DNA of 64,000 nt from Clostridia bacterium (GCA_017625035.1 JAGALX010000017.1:1-64000), one strand, 5' to 3'. Positions 46,952-55,873 are shown, counted from the first letter of the stretch. Made by a program: numbers and translations. The notes: generated by a model from the letters alone, not told the origin.

Positions 46952-48130
46952 ATGAACAAATACAAAATGATTACAATTTGCTCACTATCTATTGTATGTA
47001 TACTAATATTGAGCCTATTGTTACCATTAAAAACAATCGCAAATGATAAAGAAAGCATAGAGCTAAAAATGCATTATGAAAGTTCAAAAGTAAGTATAAA
47101 CATAACTGTAAACTCAGAATCATATACTGGAGTAGTTTGCAAATATATCGAAGTAGATAATGTACTTACATATGATGATTTATCAGTACAAACTAAAGAT
47201 AATGGAACATTATTAAATTTAAATAAAACAGAAGGAGACAATTATAATACAACTATAGAAAATGTATCAAAAAGATATGTAGTTATTTATGTATCTATAG
47301 GAAATTGTGATATATGTGATTATATAGATTGTAAAGCAAATAATTCTCAAGAAGCAAGTAATAATTCTCAAGAAGAAAATAACAATTCGGAAGAAACAAA
47401 TAATAATTCAAAGGAAAATAGCCAAGATATTAATAATACTGAAAAAACACAAGAAAATACAGAAAGTGAAAGTACAAAAACAGAAGAAAATAAATCTGAA
47501 GAAGTAAAAAATGAAAATACAAATATTGAAGAATCTGAAAATTCGGACAACCAAAATCAAAACACTGAAAATAATAATGACAAAACACAAAATAATGAAA
47601 ACAACAATAATGATTCTGAAGATAATAAAGAAAATGATAATAAATCTGAAAATAAAGAAGAAAACAATGCAACAACAAATGAAAGCAACAAAACAGAGAA
47701 TTTTGAAGATTTTGAAAATATAGAAGAAATTCCAGTAGCGAATCAAACACCAAAAGAAAATTCAACACAAACAAATAATAATGAAAATAAAGAGCCCGAA
47801 AAACAAGAAACAAATAACAATCAAAATAAAGAACCTGAAAAGCAAGAAACAAATCAATCAAATAATAATGAAAATAAAAAACAACAAACTTCAAGTAATA
47901 CACAAAATCCAATAAAATTACAAAACTATAACAAAGAGTCAACAAGTCTAAATAAAGATAATATAAATCCAGATAGCTTCGAGGAAATACAATCAGTTGA
48001 AAAAACATCATCAAATGCAAATACACAAATACCTCAAACTGGTGAAGATGACTTCCTAAAAATAATAGGAATTGTAATTTTTTCTGCAATATCAATAATA
48101 TCTTTTTATAAATATCAAAAAACAAAATAA
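46952..48130 (+). CDS. LPXTG-type (IPQTG) cell-wall-anchored protein with acidic low-complexity stalk, 392 aa
   Basis: The signal peptide covers about residues 1-31. A small N-terminal domain (about 32-130) has Cys residues in CDICDYIDC. A long Asn/Glu/Gln/Lys/Ser-rich stalk (about 131-355) carries repeated EPEKQETN and NSQEE-type units. The C-terminus is IPQTGEDD, a hydrophobic helix and a YQKTK basic tail, a clear sortase signal of the (L/I)PXTG kind. It lies immediately before a convergent class B-like sortase gene, though IPQTG looks more like a class A/D substrate than the usual NPQTN class B motif. The function of the N-terminal domain is unknown. Confidence 0.88.
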   Translation: MNKYKMITICSLSIVCILILSLLLPLKTIANDKESIELKMHYESSKVSINITVNSESYTGVVCKYIEVDNVLTYDDLSVQTKDNGTLLNLNKTEGDNYNTTIENVSKRYVVIYVSIGNCDICDYIDCKANNSQEASNNSQEENNNSEETNNNSKENSQDINNTEKTQENTESESTKTEENKSEEVKNENTNIEESENSDNQNQNTENNNDKTQNNENNNNDSEDNKENDNKSENKEENNATTNESNKTENFEDFENIEEIPVANQTPKENSTQTNNNENKEPEKQETNNNQNKEPEKQETNQSNNNENKKQQTSSNTQNPIKLQNYNKESTSLNKDNINPDSFEEIQSVEKTSSNANTQIPQTGEDDFLKIIGIVIFSAISIISFYKYQKTK

Positions 48131-48160
48131 AAAATAAAAACAAAAATTTAAAACAAAATA

Positions 48161-48200
48161 AAAAAGCAATATAAAAATTTAAAATTTTATATTGCTTTTT
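48161..48200. terminator. Terminator between the IPQTG protein and the class B sortase
   Basis: A 16-bp perfect stem AAAAAGCAATATAAAA with an 8-nt loop has A and T tracts on both flanks. It can serve the plus-strand surface gene and perhaps also the minus-strand sortase. Confidence 0.85.
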
Positions 48201-48280
48201 AAGTATAGCATTTGAAAATTATCACAATGAAATTATAGTAAAAACAAAATTATATTATTTATAATCTAATTAATAAAAAA

Positions 48281-49135
48281 TTAATTTATTAATTTAGCAC
48301 AAACTAGTAGTCTTTGATCATTTAGACCATAGCAAGTATATAATGTAATTATATGCTTAGTATTTTCTAAATCAGTATTAAAATTATACGAGCTAGCATT
48401 TTTTAATTTTTGTAAATATGAATTAAATTCATCAGGTGACGAAAAGCTAGTATTTATATATGAAGGTACATCTGCATCATTACATACAAATGTTGAAAAT
48501 ACCTTGTAAACATGGTTTTCAGTAAGTGTTGAAAAATTAATATATAAATTTTCTTCATTAGAATACCAGTCGGAATTTAAAACATTTTTCAAAGATCCAA
48601 ACATACTTTTATCTTTTCGATTATGTCCATATATTACTGTATTATAGTCTAAATTATCACAATTATTTCTGTAATCTGCAAAAATCCAACCAGCAGAATT
48701 TTGTGTATTATCAAAAGAATGAGTTAAATAATAATCATTGTCCGTATGTTGAACAACTGGGTAATCTATATTAGTATTAGGTACATAAATCCATCCTACA
48801 GTATTTTTATTAGTAGCTAATAAATTTGTAAAATCATAATTAAATTTATTTACTATTTCTCCATCAACAGATATTTGCTCTTGTGTAACTTGTGTTTGAC
48901 TTTGTATGTTAGATAATATTTTAGTATTATTTTGATTTTCAAAAAACCAGCAAATAATTTTGTATAATGAAAAAATTATAGCAATAAAGCAAATTATAGA
49001 AACTAGATTAAAACTGATTCTAGTTTTATTTGATTGATTTAAGTTATTTGTATTGTTAGATACTTGCTCCTCTTTTTGCTCTGCGTTTTTTTTATATTCT
49101 TTATCAGAGAGATTTTTTCCTTTGTTATTTTCCAT
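48281..49135 (-). CDS. srtB: Class B sortase, 284 aa
   Basis: A membrane-anchored class B-like sortase. The polar N-terminal tail is followed by one membrane segment (about 42-64). Catalytic residues are H171 in VIYGHNRKD, C268 in TLYTCYG and R275 in NDQRLLVCA. NTVGWIYVPNTNIDYPVVQ and DNDYYLTHSF are typical of class B. The frame opens at 49162, but ATG 49135 (MENNKGK) is just after GGAGGTCATT and is the better start. It is convergent with the IPQTG-protein gene. Class B enzymes usually act on few substrates, such as haem-uptake or pilus-base proteins; the target here is unknown. Confidence 0.93.
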   Translation of the reverse strand: MENNKGKNLSDKEYKKNAEQKEEQVSNNTNNLNQSNKTRISFNLVSIICFIAIIFSLYKIICWFFENQNNTKILSNIQSQTQVTQEQISVDGEIVNKFNYDFTNLLATNKNTVGWIYVPNTNIDYPVVQHTDNDYYLTHSFDNTQNSAGWIFADYRNNCDNLDYNTVIYGHNRKDKSMFGSLKNVLNSDWYSNEENLYINFSTLTENHVYKVFSTFVCNDADVPSYINTSFSSPDEFNSYLQKLKNASSYNFNTDLENTKHIITLYTCYGLNDQRLLVCAKLIN

Positions 49136-49446
49136 AATGACCTCCATCCTTATTTTTTGCATGGCGTATAGTTCAATGCCAAGTATTATATAAATCTATT
49201 TTATTTGACTTATATAACCATCATAAATATTATATAAAAAATATGAGCCGATAGCAATGATTTTTTTCTTATATTTACATACAGATTTGTCAATAAATAC
49301 AATTTTTTAATAAATATTTTTTATTTCATAAAAATATGATATTATCTAATTAAACCATATAAATTGCTAATGATTATTTAGTGGTTGCTAATATATATTA
49401 ACTTTTTTATATAAGGTTTAACGCTTTTTATGCATTTTACATAAAA

Positions 49447-49475
49447 TTGACTTTTCATTAGAAATTTGGTACAAT
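49447..49475 (+). promoter_or_regulatory. Promoter of mtaB
   Basis: TTGACT (49447-49452), a 17-bp spacer and TACAAT (49470-49475) lie 38 bp before the mtaB ATG. The rest of the 350-bp gap 49163-49513 is very AT-rich, with no gene seen. Confidence 0.65.
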
Positions 49476-49513
49476 AAAAAATATTTAAAATGAGAAAAAT
49501 AGGAGATTATCAA

Positions 49514-50815
49514 ATGAATGAAGTAAAAAAAGTAGCATTTTGCTCTTTGGGATGCAAAGTAAATCAATATGAAACAAACGCAATGGCACAAAAATTTATT
49601 GAACAGGGATATGAAGTAGTTGAATTTAGTGAATATGCTGATATATACATTGTAAATACTTGTACAGTAACAAATGTAGCAGATAGAAAATCAAGGCAAA
49701 TGTTAAGAAGAGCCAAAGAAATAAATTTTAACTCAATATTAGTAGCATGTGGATGCTATGCTCAAGTGGCAAAAGATGAACTTAGAAAAATTGAAGAAAT
49801 AGATTTAATAATAGGAAACAACGAGAAAAATGATATCATACAAATAATAGAAAATCATATAAAAGAAAAAGGAATACAAGAATATGTATCAGATGTAATG
49901 TACAAAACAGACTATGTAGAGCTTGGAACTACCACATATACAGAAAAAACGAGGGCAGTAATAAAAGTTCAAGATGGTTGTGATAGATTTTGTTCATATT
50001 GCCTAATACCATTTGCAAGAGGACATATTCGCAGTAGAAAAATAGAAAATGTTATTGAAGAAGTTAAAAAAATTGTATCAGATGGAATTAATGAAGTTGT
50101 AATTACAGGAATTCATATAGCATCATATGGTAGAGATTTAAAAAATGGAAAATGATTAATCGATTTATTAGAAGAAATAAATAAAATACAAGGATTACAT
50201 AGAATTAGACTTGGTTCAATAGAACCCACAATTATAACAGATGAATTTGTAGAAAGATTATCAAAACTAGATAAAATATGTGACCATTTTCATTTATCAT
50301 TACAAAGTGGTTGCACAGAAACTCTAAAAAGAATGAACAGAAGATATACTGCAGAAGAATTTAAAGAAGTAACAAAAAGATTAAGAACAAAATTTCCCAA
50401 TGCAGCTCTTACAACAGACATAATAGTAGGATTTCCAGGTGAAACAGAACAAGAATTTAATCAAACATATGAATTCTTAAAAGATATAGCATTTTACAAA
50501 ATGCATATTTTTAAATATTCACCAAGGAAAGGAACTAAAGCAGCAGTTATGCCAAATCAAATAGATGGAAAACTAAAAGAAGAACGTAGTAAAAAATTAA
50601 TAGAATTATCCAATGAAAATGAATGTAATTATAATAGAAACTATGTTGGCAAAGATATTGAAGTTTTATTTGAGGAACGAGATGGAAAATATATTAAAGG
50701 ACATACAAAAAATTATATCATGGTAAAATGTGAGACTGATAATGATGAGTATATAAATAAAATTGTAAGTTTAAATGTTATTGATACAGATAAAGATTTT
50801 TTAATTGCAAAATAA
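49514..50815 (+). pseudogene. mtaB: MtaB tRNA methylthiotransferase interrupted by one in-frame TGA
   Basis: Radical-SAM enzyme that methylthiolates t6A37 of certain tRNAs. The N-terminal UPF0004 domain has CSLGCKVNQYE, NTCTVT and ACGCYAQ (three cluster cysteines). The radical-SAM motif is CDRFCSYC. A TGA at 50153-50155 follows YGRDLKNGK. The same frame then continues with LIDLLEEINKIQGL, LSLQSGC, MNRRY and DIIVGFPGET to a complete C-terminus at 50815. No other lesion is visible, so this is a single nonsense change (or a sequencing error). The protein would be cut at 213 of about 433 residues, losing half the barrel and the TRAM domain. ATG 49514 follows AGGAGATTATCAA. Other genes here use TGA as a stop, so recoding is unlikely. 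Confidence 0.9.
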
Positions 50816-50880
50816 TATAAACAAAATCAAACATTGATTTTATGTAGAATTTATAATATAATTTAACAAATTGAAAAAAA

Positions 50881-50907
50881 TGCCAAAAAGGCCTGCCTCT
50901 TTTGGCA
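50881..50907 (+). promoter_or_regulatory. Hairpin in the alaS leader
   Basis: TGCCAAAA-AGGC pairs with GCCT-C-TTTTGGCA around CT, 27 nt before the alaS start. No T tract follows at once. The leader (118 nt) is too short for a T-box and lacks its motifs. It may be a terminator for mtaB or a simple control hairpin. Confidence 0.45.
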
Positions 50908-50933
50908 CTGATTTTAGAAGGGAAGTTATTTAA

Positions 50934-52709
50934 ATGGAAAAAGTTAATTTAAAAAGCATATATTTAAAATTTTTTGAGGACCACGGTCACAAAATAATAC
51001 CAAGTGCTCCAGTAATTCCAGAAAATGATCCAACATGTTTATTCAACACAGCTGGAATGCAACCACTTGTACCATACTTAAAAGGAGAACCACATCCACA
51101 AGGAACAAGACTTGCAGATGTTCAAAAATGTTTTAGAACAAACGATTTAGACGAAGTAGGAGATAAAACACATCACACATTTTTCGAAATGTTAGGAAAC
51201 TGGTCATTAGGAGACTATTTCAAAAAAGAATCAATTACATGGAGTTTCGAATTATTAACAAAACACTTAAATATTCCAATAGAAAGACTAGCTGTAACAG
51301 TATTTAAAGGAAATGAAATTGTACCAGCAGATACTGAATCAGCTGAAATTTGGGAAGGTTTAGGAATACCAAAAAACAGAATAGCATTTTTAGGTGAAGA
51401 AGATAACTGGTGGCCAAATATGGAACTTACAGGACCATGTGGACCAGATACAGAAATTTTCTACTGGAGAAGTGAAGAACAAGTTCCAACAGATTTTGAT
51501 CCAGAAAATGATAACTGGGTAGAAATTTGGAACAATGTATTTATGCAATATAACCATAATACAGATGGAACATTTGAGCCATTAAAAAATAAAAACGTAG
51601 ATACAGGAATGGGAGTAGAAAGAGTTGTAGCTGTATTAGAAGGACAAACAGATAACTACAAATCTTCAATATGGTCAAACATAATTTCAAAAATAGAAGA
51701 AGTTTCATCTAAAAAATATGATGATGAAAAATATACAAGAAGCATAAGAGTAATAGCAGATCACATAAGAGCGGTAGTAATACTTAGTGGTGATGATGCA
51801 GGAATTCAGCCATCAAACACAGACCAAGGATATATCTTAAGAAGATTAATAAGAAGAATGATTAGATATGCAAAAAAACTAGAAATAGAAATAAATAGTA
51901 ATTGGGAACAAGAACTTGCAAAAATCGTTATAAATCAATATAAAGAATATTACAAAGAGCTAGAAAGAAATCAAAATGCAATATTAGAAGTTTTAAGTAA
52001 TGAAAAAAATAAATTCAATAAAACATTAGAAAAAGGCTTACGTGAATTTGAAAAACTAACTACTAATATAGAAGGTAAAGAAATATCAAAAGATATAGCA
52101 TTTAAGTTATACGATACTTACGGATTCCCAATAGAGCTTACAGAAGAACTTGCTAAAGAACAAGGCTTAACAGTTGATTTAGAAGGATTCAAACAAAAAT
52201 TTGAAGAACATCAAGAAAAATCAAGAGCTGGATCTGAACAAAAATTCAAAGGTGGTTTAGCTTCAACTGGAGAAATGGAAACAAAATATCATACAGCAAC
52301 ACATTTATTAAATGCAGCATTAAAAAAGGTTTTAGGAGACCATGTACATCAAAAAGGAAGTAATATTACAGCAGAAAGAATGAGATTCGATTTTTCACAC
52401 GATAGCAAAATGACTGATGAACAAAAACAAAAAGCAGAAGAACTTGTTAATGAATATATAAAAATGGCTATTCCAGTAGAAAAATTAGAAATGAAAAAAG
52501 AAGATGCAATAGCAATGGGAGCAGAGGCAATGTTTATTGATAAATATGGTGATGTAGTTACTGTATATAAAATTGGTGATGTGTCTATCGAATTATGTGG
52601 AGGTCCTCATGTGGCTAATACTTCTGAACTTGGTAAATTTAAAATAAAGAAAGAGGAGTCAAGCTCTTCTGGGGTTAGAAGAATAAAGGCTGTTTTGTTG
52701 GATGAGTAA
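50934..52709 (+). CDS. alaS: Alanyl-tRNA synthetase, short form without C-terminal domain
   Basis: Charges tRNA-Ala. The catalytic core is normal: FFEDHGHKIIPSAPVIP, NTAGMQPLVPYLKG, HHTFFEMLGNWSLGDYFK, GPCGPDTE, NVDTGMGVERV and RVIADHIRAVV. The tRNA-recognition region and editing domain follow (HTATHLLNAAL, RFDFSH and ELCGGPHVANTSELG). The protein ends at SSSSGVRRIKAVLLDE, 591 residues, where most bacterial enzymes continue about 280 residues through the DHHA1/C-Ala region. No continuation is visible in any frame after 52709. This looks like a naturally short AlaRS that may act as a monomer, although recent truncation is not excluded. The ATG follows AGAAGGGAAGTTATTTAA. Confidence 0.93.
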   Translation: MEKVNLKSIYLKFFEDHGHKIIPSAPVIPENDPTCLFNTAGMQPLVPYLKGEPHPQGTRLADVQKCFRTNDLDEVGDKTHHTFFEMLGNWSLGDYFKKESITWSFELLTKHLNIPIERLAVTVFKGNEIVPADTESAEIWEGLGIPKNRIAFLGEEDNWWPNMELTGPCGPDTEIFYWRSEEQVPTDFDPENDNWVEIWNNVFMQYNHNTDGTFEPLKNKNVDTGMGVERVVAVLEGQTDNYKSSIWSNIISKIEEVSSKKYDDEKYTRSIRVIADHIRAVVILSGDDAGIQPSNTDQGYILRRLIRRMIRYAKKLEIEINSNWEQELAKIVINQYKEYYKELERNQNAILEVLSNEKNKFNKTLEKGLREFEKLTTNIEGKEISKDIAFKLYDTYGFPIELTEELAKEQGLTVDLEGFKQKFEEHQEKSRAGSEQKFKGGLASTGEMETKYHTATHLLNAALKKVLGDHVHQKGSNITAERMRFDFSHDSKMTDEQKQKAEELVNEYIKMAIPVEKLEMKKEDAIAMGAEAMFIDKYGDVVTVYKIGDVSIELCGGPHVANTSELGKFKIKKEESSSSGVRRIKAVLLDE

Positions 52710-52753
52710 AATATATTTTGATAATGTTTTATTGAGGTAAGTGCTTAGTTTGT

Positions 52754-52948
52754 GAAAAAGATGCAGAAATTAGGGGGAATGGGGTGATATATATTATTTT
52801 TAAGTTCACCCCAACTGCGAAGAGTCTGTAAATTTTGCTTCGTTGGTCACTCGCGAAATTAACAGACTCTAGCTTGTCGGTCCCCACCCTAGTTCACGTT
52901 AAAAATAATATATATCACCCCATTCCCCCTAATTTCTGCATCTTTTTC
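52754..52948. repeat. 195-nt palindrome with perfect 50-bp inverted repeats
   Basis: 52754-52803 is exactly complementary to 52899-52948 (50 of 50). The arms start GAAAAAGATGCAGAAATTAG. The 95-nt centre contains a second, imperfect stem (AGAGTCTGT near 52821 with ACAGACTCT near 52862). It occupies most of the 420-bp gap between alaS and the HIT gene. It does not match the GGGACGG repeats. A fold-back MITE, a terminator-like element or a structured RNA are all possible. Confidence 0.85.
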
Positions 52949-52990
52949 TAGCGAAGTGCATAATTTTAGTAAACTATTATAAATTTGTAA

Positions 52991-53024
52991 TATAGCATAG
53001 CAAAACTTATTTTGCTATGCTATA
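52991..53024. other. Perfect 15-bp hairpin upstream of the HIT gene
   Basis: TATAGCATAGCAAAA pairs perfectly with TTTTGCTATGCTATA across a 4-nt loop. No strong T tract follows on either strand, so it may be structural or regulatory and not a classic terminator. Confidence 0.6.
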
Positions 53025-53131
53025 ATTAAATAGGATTAATTTTGTAAGCCTAAATATTAATTTAAAATATTGATTTATGCCTTTCCGAGATGAAGGAGCA
53101 TTAGTATAGGCGAGAAAGGAATGATACAAAA

Positions 53132-53473
53132 ATGGAAAATTGTATATTTTGTAAAATAGTAAGTGGAGAAATACCATCAACAAAAGTGTATGAAGATGAA
53201 AGTGTTCTTGCTTTTAAAGATTTAAATCCACAAGCTCCAATTCATATACTAGTAATACCAAAAAAACATTATAATAATGTTTTAGATGTTAAAGAAAATG
53301 ACGATATAATGTCTAAAATATTTTATGCTATAAATAATATTGCTAAACAAGAAGGCTTTGACAAAGACGGATTCAGAGTAATCAATAACTGTGGAGAAAA
53401 TGCAGGTCAAACTGTTATGCATATGCATTTTCATATAATTGCAGGAAAAAAATTAGGAGAAGGTATTGTATAA
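53132..53473 (+). CDS. HIT-family (histidine triad) nucleotide hydrolase
   Basis: A 113-residue HINT-type protein. C4-x-x-C7 in ENCIFCKIVSGEIP starts the chain. The strand LAFKDLNPQAPIHILVIPK is typical. The catalytic triad is H97-x-H99-x-H101 in VMHMHFHIIAG. Such enzymes hydrolyse adenosine phosphoramidates and related nucleotides; the true substrate is uncertain. The ATG is preceded by GAGAAAGGAATGATACAAAA. A sortase gene follows 64 nt downstream. Confidence 0.94.
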   Translation: MENCIFCKIVSGEIPSTKVYEDESVLAFKDLNPQAPIHILVIPKKHYNNVLDVKENDDIMSKIFYAINNIAKQEGFDKDGFRVINNCGENAGQTVMHMHFHIIAGKKLGEGIV

Positions 53474-53537
53474 ATATAAGGCAAATGTCATTTATTATTA
53501 ATACTTTGCCTTTATATGAAAGGAAGATGATAATAAA

Positions 53538-54269
53538 ATGAAAAAAGGTTTATATGATAAATTTTTAAGCATAGTACTTACAATTTTGATAATAGGTATT
53601 ATAGGTGCAGCAGGATATTTGGTATATAAATATTATCAAAAGTATAAAATAAATGATGATGCTAATGCATTTTTGAATGAATTTAATAATTATATAAACG
53701 ATGTAAATGAGGTAAATAATGTAAATGAAAATATTACAGACGAAGAACTTTTATACGACCCAGAATTAGAAAATCAAGCAATAGAAGAGCAAACATCTGG
53801 AAATACAACAGTAAGAGGAATTTCAACAAATGCATTAAATTATAAAGGATATAATGTAGCAGGCAAATTAGAAATGCCAACTGTTAATTTACAATATCCT
53901 GTGCTAGGTGAAAAGACAGTAGCTGATGGCTCATGGCAAATTACAGATGCAAATGCAATAGAAGTATCAGTTGCAATACAATATGGTGTAGGATTAAATA
54001 ATGTTGGTAATACTGTTATTATAGGACATAATTATAGAAGCGGATTATTTTTTGGAAGTAATAAAAATTTACAAGTTGGGGATACTATCTATATCACAGA
54101 TTCAGAAACTGGAACAAGAAGAGAATACAAAATTTATAATAAATATACTACTGAAGAATCTGATACATCATTTTACACAAGAAATACCGAAGGAAAAAGA
54201 GAAGTATCTTTAGTAACATGTCAATCTAATAATAATTATAGATTAGTAGTTTTGGCTAGAGAAGTATAA
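53538..54269 (+). CDS. Sortase (class D-like), 243 aa
   Basis: Third sortase of the window. The N-terminal membrane segment spans about residues 9-30, followed by an acidic, Asn-rich linker. The catalytic residues are H164 in VIIGHNYRSG, C228 in SLVTCQS and R235 in NNNYRLVVLA. The overall pattern is closest to the sortase at 30321-31067. The ATG follows AAAGGAAGATGATAATAAA. No surface-protein gene is adjacent, so it probably serves substrates encoded elsewhere, possibly including the VKTG- and IPQTG-ended proteins here. Confidence 0.92.
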   Translation: MKKGLYDKFLSIVLTILIIGIIGAAGYLVYKYYQKYKINDDANAFLNEFNNYINDVNEVNNVNENITDEELLYDPELENQAIEEQTSGNTTVRGISTNALNYKGYNVAGKLEMPTVNLQYPVLGEKTVADGSWQITDANAIEVSVAIQYGVGLNNVGNTVIIGHNYRSGLFFGSNKNLQVGDTIYITDSETGTRREYKIYNKYTTEESDTSFYTRNTEGKREVSLVTCQSNNNYRLVVLAREV

Positions 54270-54483
54270 GTAATTTGATTATTATTGAATTTAATAATAA
54301 TTACAGATTAAGTTCTGCAATATTAATATAGTAGTAAAATAAATTTAATGTATTATAATGTAAACTTAATAAAAAAATAATAAGAAGACGATTATTAAAT
54401 TATAAATAATAGTAAAACAATAGCTATTTCAGTAATGTGATATAACTTTAAAAAATTTTTATGGAAAAATATTAGCACAGCAC

Positions 54484-54512
54484 TTGACAAATATATCATA
54501 AAATAGTAAAAT
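54484..54512 (+). promoter_or_regulatory. Promoter of the tRNA-His/tRNA-Gln pair
   Basis: A consensus TTGACA (54484-54489), a 17-bp spacer and TAAAAT (54507-54512) precede tRNA-His by 27 bp. Confidence 0.75.
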
Positions 54513-54539
54513 AATAACTGCATTGATGAAGTGCAAGAT

Positions 54540-54617
54540 GGTGGATGTAGCGTAGTTGGTTAACGCGTCAGTTTGTGGCACTGAAGACCGTGGGTTCGAG
54601 TCCCATCTTCCACCCCA
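54540..54617 (+). tRNA. tRNA-His (GTG)
   Basis: The sequence folds as a cloverleaf: acceptor GTGGATG/CTTCCAC with a T-T mismatch at the sixth pair, D arm, anticodon stem TCAGT/ACTGA with loop TTGTGGC (anticodon GTG), T loop TTCGAGT, and encoded CCA. The extra 5' G (54540) pairing with C73 is the histidine tRNA hallmark. Confidence 0.93.
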
Positions 54618-54643
54618 TAAAAATAATGCAAAATTTAATATAC

Positions 54644-54718
54644 TGGGCTGTAGCCAAGCGGTAAGGCATCAGACTTTGACTCTGACATGCGCTAGTTCGA
54701 ATCTAGCCAGCCCAACCA
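54644..54718 (+). tRNA. tRNA-Gln (TTG)
   Basis: Acceptor TGGGCTG/CAGCCCA, anticodon stem TCAGA/TCTGA with loop CTTTGAC (anticodon TTG), T arm GCTAG-TTCGAAT-CTAGC, and encoded CCA. It lies 26 bp after tRNA-His. An integrase remnant begins 76 bp beyond its 3' end, suggesting past use as an attachment site. Confidence 0.94.
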
Positions 54719-54724
54719 GTAATG

Positions 54725-54759
54725 ATAAGGTTTTCAAATTTTTTGAAAACCTTATTTTT
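54725..54759. terminator. Terminator after tRNA-Gln
   Basis: A 14-bp stem ATAAGGTTTTCAAA/TTTGAAAACCTTAT with a short loop is followed by TTTTTA, seven bases after tRNA-Gln. Confidence 0.85.
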
Positions 54760-54793
54760 AAAAAATTAACATTACTTGTCCAAAACTTGTCCA

Positions 54794-54994
54794 TCACAAA
54801 TTAATAGCATCAGATAAAACATTTGCAGAAAGATTTTTACACTTACTATCCAAAAGTGTATATAAATTAGCAATAGTATTAAAATAAGTAGAATGACCAA
54901 GCCACTCTTGAATAGCTTTTATAGACACATTTTTAGCTAAAATCAAACTAGCACATGAATGTCGGAATTCATGCAAACAAAGATGCCTTAATTT
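54794..54994 (-). pseudogene. Tyrosine recombinase (phage-type integrase), C-terminal remnant
   Basis: About 66 codons remain: LCLHEFRHSCASLIL (H-x-x-R box), IQEWLGHSTYFNTIANLYT (second His box and the catalytic Tyr) and a final helix. Upstream, a stop at 54995-54997 and unrelated AT-rich DNA replace the rest of the gene. The remnant points toward the 3' end of tRNA-Gln, the usual geometry for a tRNA-integrated element. It is inactive as it stands. Confidence 0.85.
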
Positions 54995-55077
54995 TTATAT
55001 ACAATTAGGTACAGCAGTTGCCAAATTTAATTATTATTCATTTTATTTTCATAAAGTTATTTTAAACATAAAAAATG

Positions 55078-55130
55078 CCTAGGTGGCAACGTACTTAACA
55101 TACGTTTAGCTTTTAGCTACCATACCTAGG
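55078..55130 (-). terminator. Nested hairpin downstream of the DUF3800 gene
   Basis: CCTAGGT (55078-55084) pairs with ACCTAGG (55124-55130), with inner GTGGC/GCTAC-type and ACGTA/TACGT stems. On the minus strand it is followed by CATTTTTTATG, as for a terminator of the DUF3800 gene. The multi-stem shape is more elaborate than needed. Confidence 0.6.
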
Positions 55131-55201
55131 TCTTATTAAAAATATTGTAACATATAAAAAAATGTATGTCAAACATTTTCACTTATAGTTTATGCAGATT
55201 T

Positions 55202-55873
55202 TTATTTTTTAGTACAAATATTTCTAGGGAATAAACTAACTCTAAAATTTTCTGTTTTTAGTTCTTTTAGTACATTTTCAACAAGTGTAATATTTTTATA
55301 TTTATTGTAAAAAGTATTTACTATTAAATCGGCTAATTGTATTCCATAATTTGTTTTTGAGTCATAATATGTGATTTTAAAATCATCGTTATATAAGCAA
55401 AATTCAGTTTTTAAATATGTTTCTAAGTTGTTCAATTCTCCAACACGAATATTTCTGTTATCTATACTAATAATAAATTCTATTTGATTAGTATTATTTT
55501 GCAAATTTAATGTTGGAATAATGCAATCATTTATTAAAACCTTTACAGCATAATTAAAAAATATATTTGAATCTATAATATCTTTCCTCATTGCATGTTT
55601 GTCAAAAACTTTAACACAACCTTGGAAAGTATCTATATCTTGGATTTTATTAAATATAACAAGTTTTTCTTCCTCGGTCATATCATAAGATTTTATTTCT
55701 TCATCTAATGAAAGTTCTTTTTCTTTTTTTTGCTTTAGATTTTCCTTTTTATATTTTGCTTTAATTTTTAATTTATCTTGTTCCAAAGAAAAGTATCCAC
55801 CAACTGCGAAATATCTTGTTTTACTATTTTTATGGATCGAACCACTTTCATCTAAATAAACGTATATCTTCAT
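55202..55873 (-). CDS. DUF3800-domain protein, 223 aa
   Basis: Family features are the N-terminal YVYLDESGS followed by FAVGGYF, an internal ISIDNRN strand, and a C-terminal GIQLADLIVNTFYNK. The fold is RNase H-like, and members are often carried by mobile or defence islands; the biochemical role is unknown. ATG 55873 (MKIYVYL) follows GGAGAATTCA and is preferred over TTG 55885. The neighbour on one side is an integrase remnant, so the gene probably arrived with that element. An uninterrupted frame suggests it is still functional. Confidence 0.87.
   Translation of the reverse strand: MKIYVYLDESGSIHKNSKTRYFAVGGYFSLEQDKLKIKAKYKKENLKQKKEKELSLDEEIKSYDMTEEEKLVIFNKIQDIDTFQGCVKVFDKHAMRKDIIDSNIFFNYAVKVLINDCIIPTLNLQNNTNQIEFIISIDNRNIRVGELNNLETYLKTEFCLYNDDFKITYYDSKTNYGIQLADLIVNTFYNKYKNITLVENVLKELKTENFRVSLFPRNICTKK

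Noticed and set aside
47368..48143. Minus-strand ORFs opposite the Asn/Glu-rich stalk of the IPQTG protein
   Set aside because: They are shadows of AT-rich repeats and give hydrophobic nonsense proteins with no ribosome sites.
49514..50815. Recoding of TGA as a sense codon (alternative genetic code) to explain the split mtaB
   Set aside because: Other genes in the window end in TGA (for example 15347-15349 and 59111-59113), TGG is used normally for Trp, and no other internal TGA interrupts a conserved gene.
50816..50933. T-box riboswitch upstream of alaS
   Set aside because: The leader is only 118 nt and shows no T-box sequence or specifier-loop arrangement, only a single hairpin.
54556..54804. 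82-aa ORF crossing both tRNA genes
   Set aside because: The tRNA cloverleaf structures fully explain the sequence.
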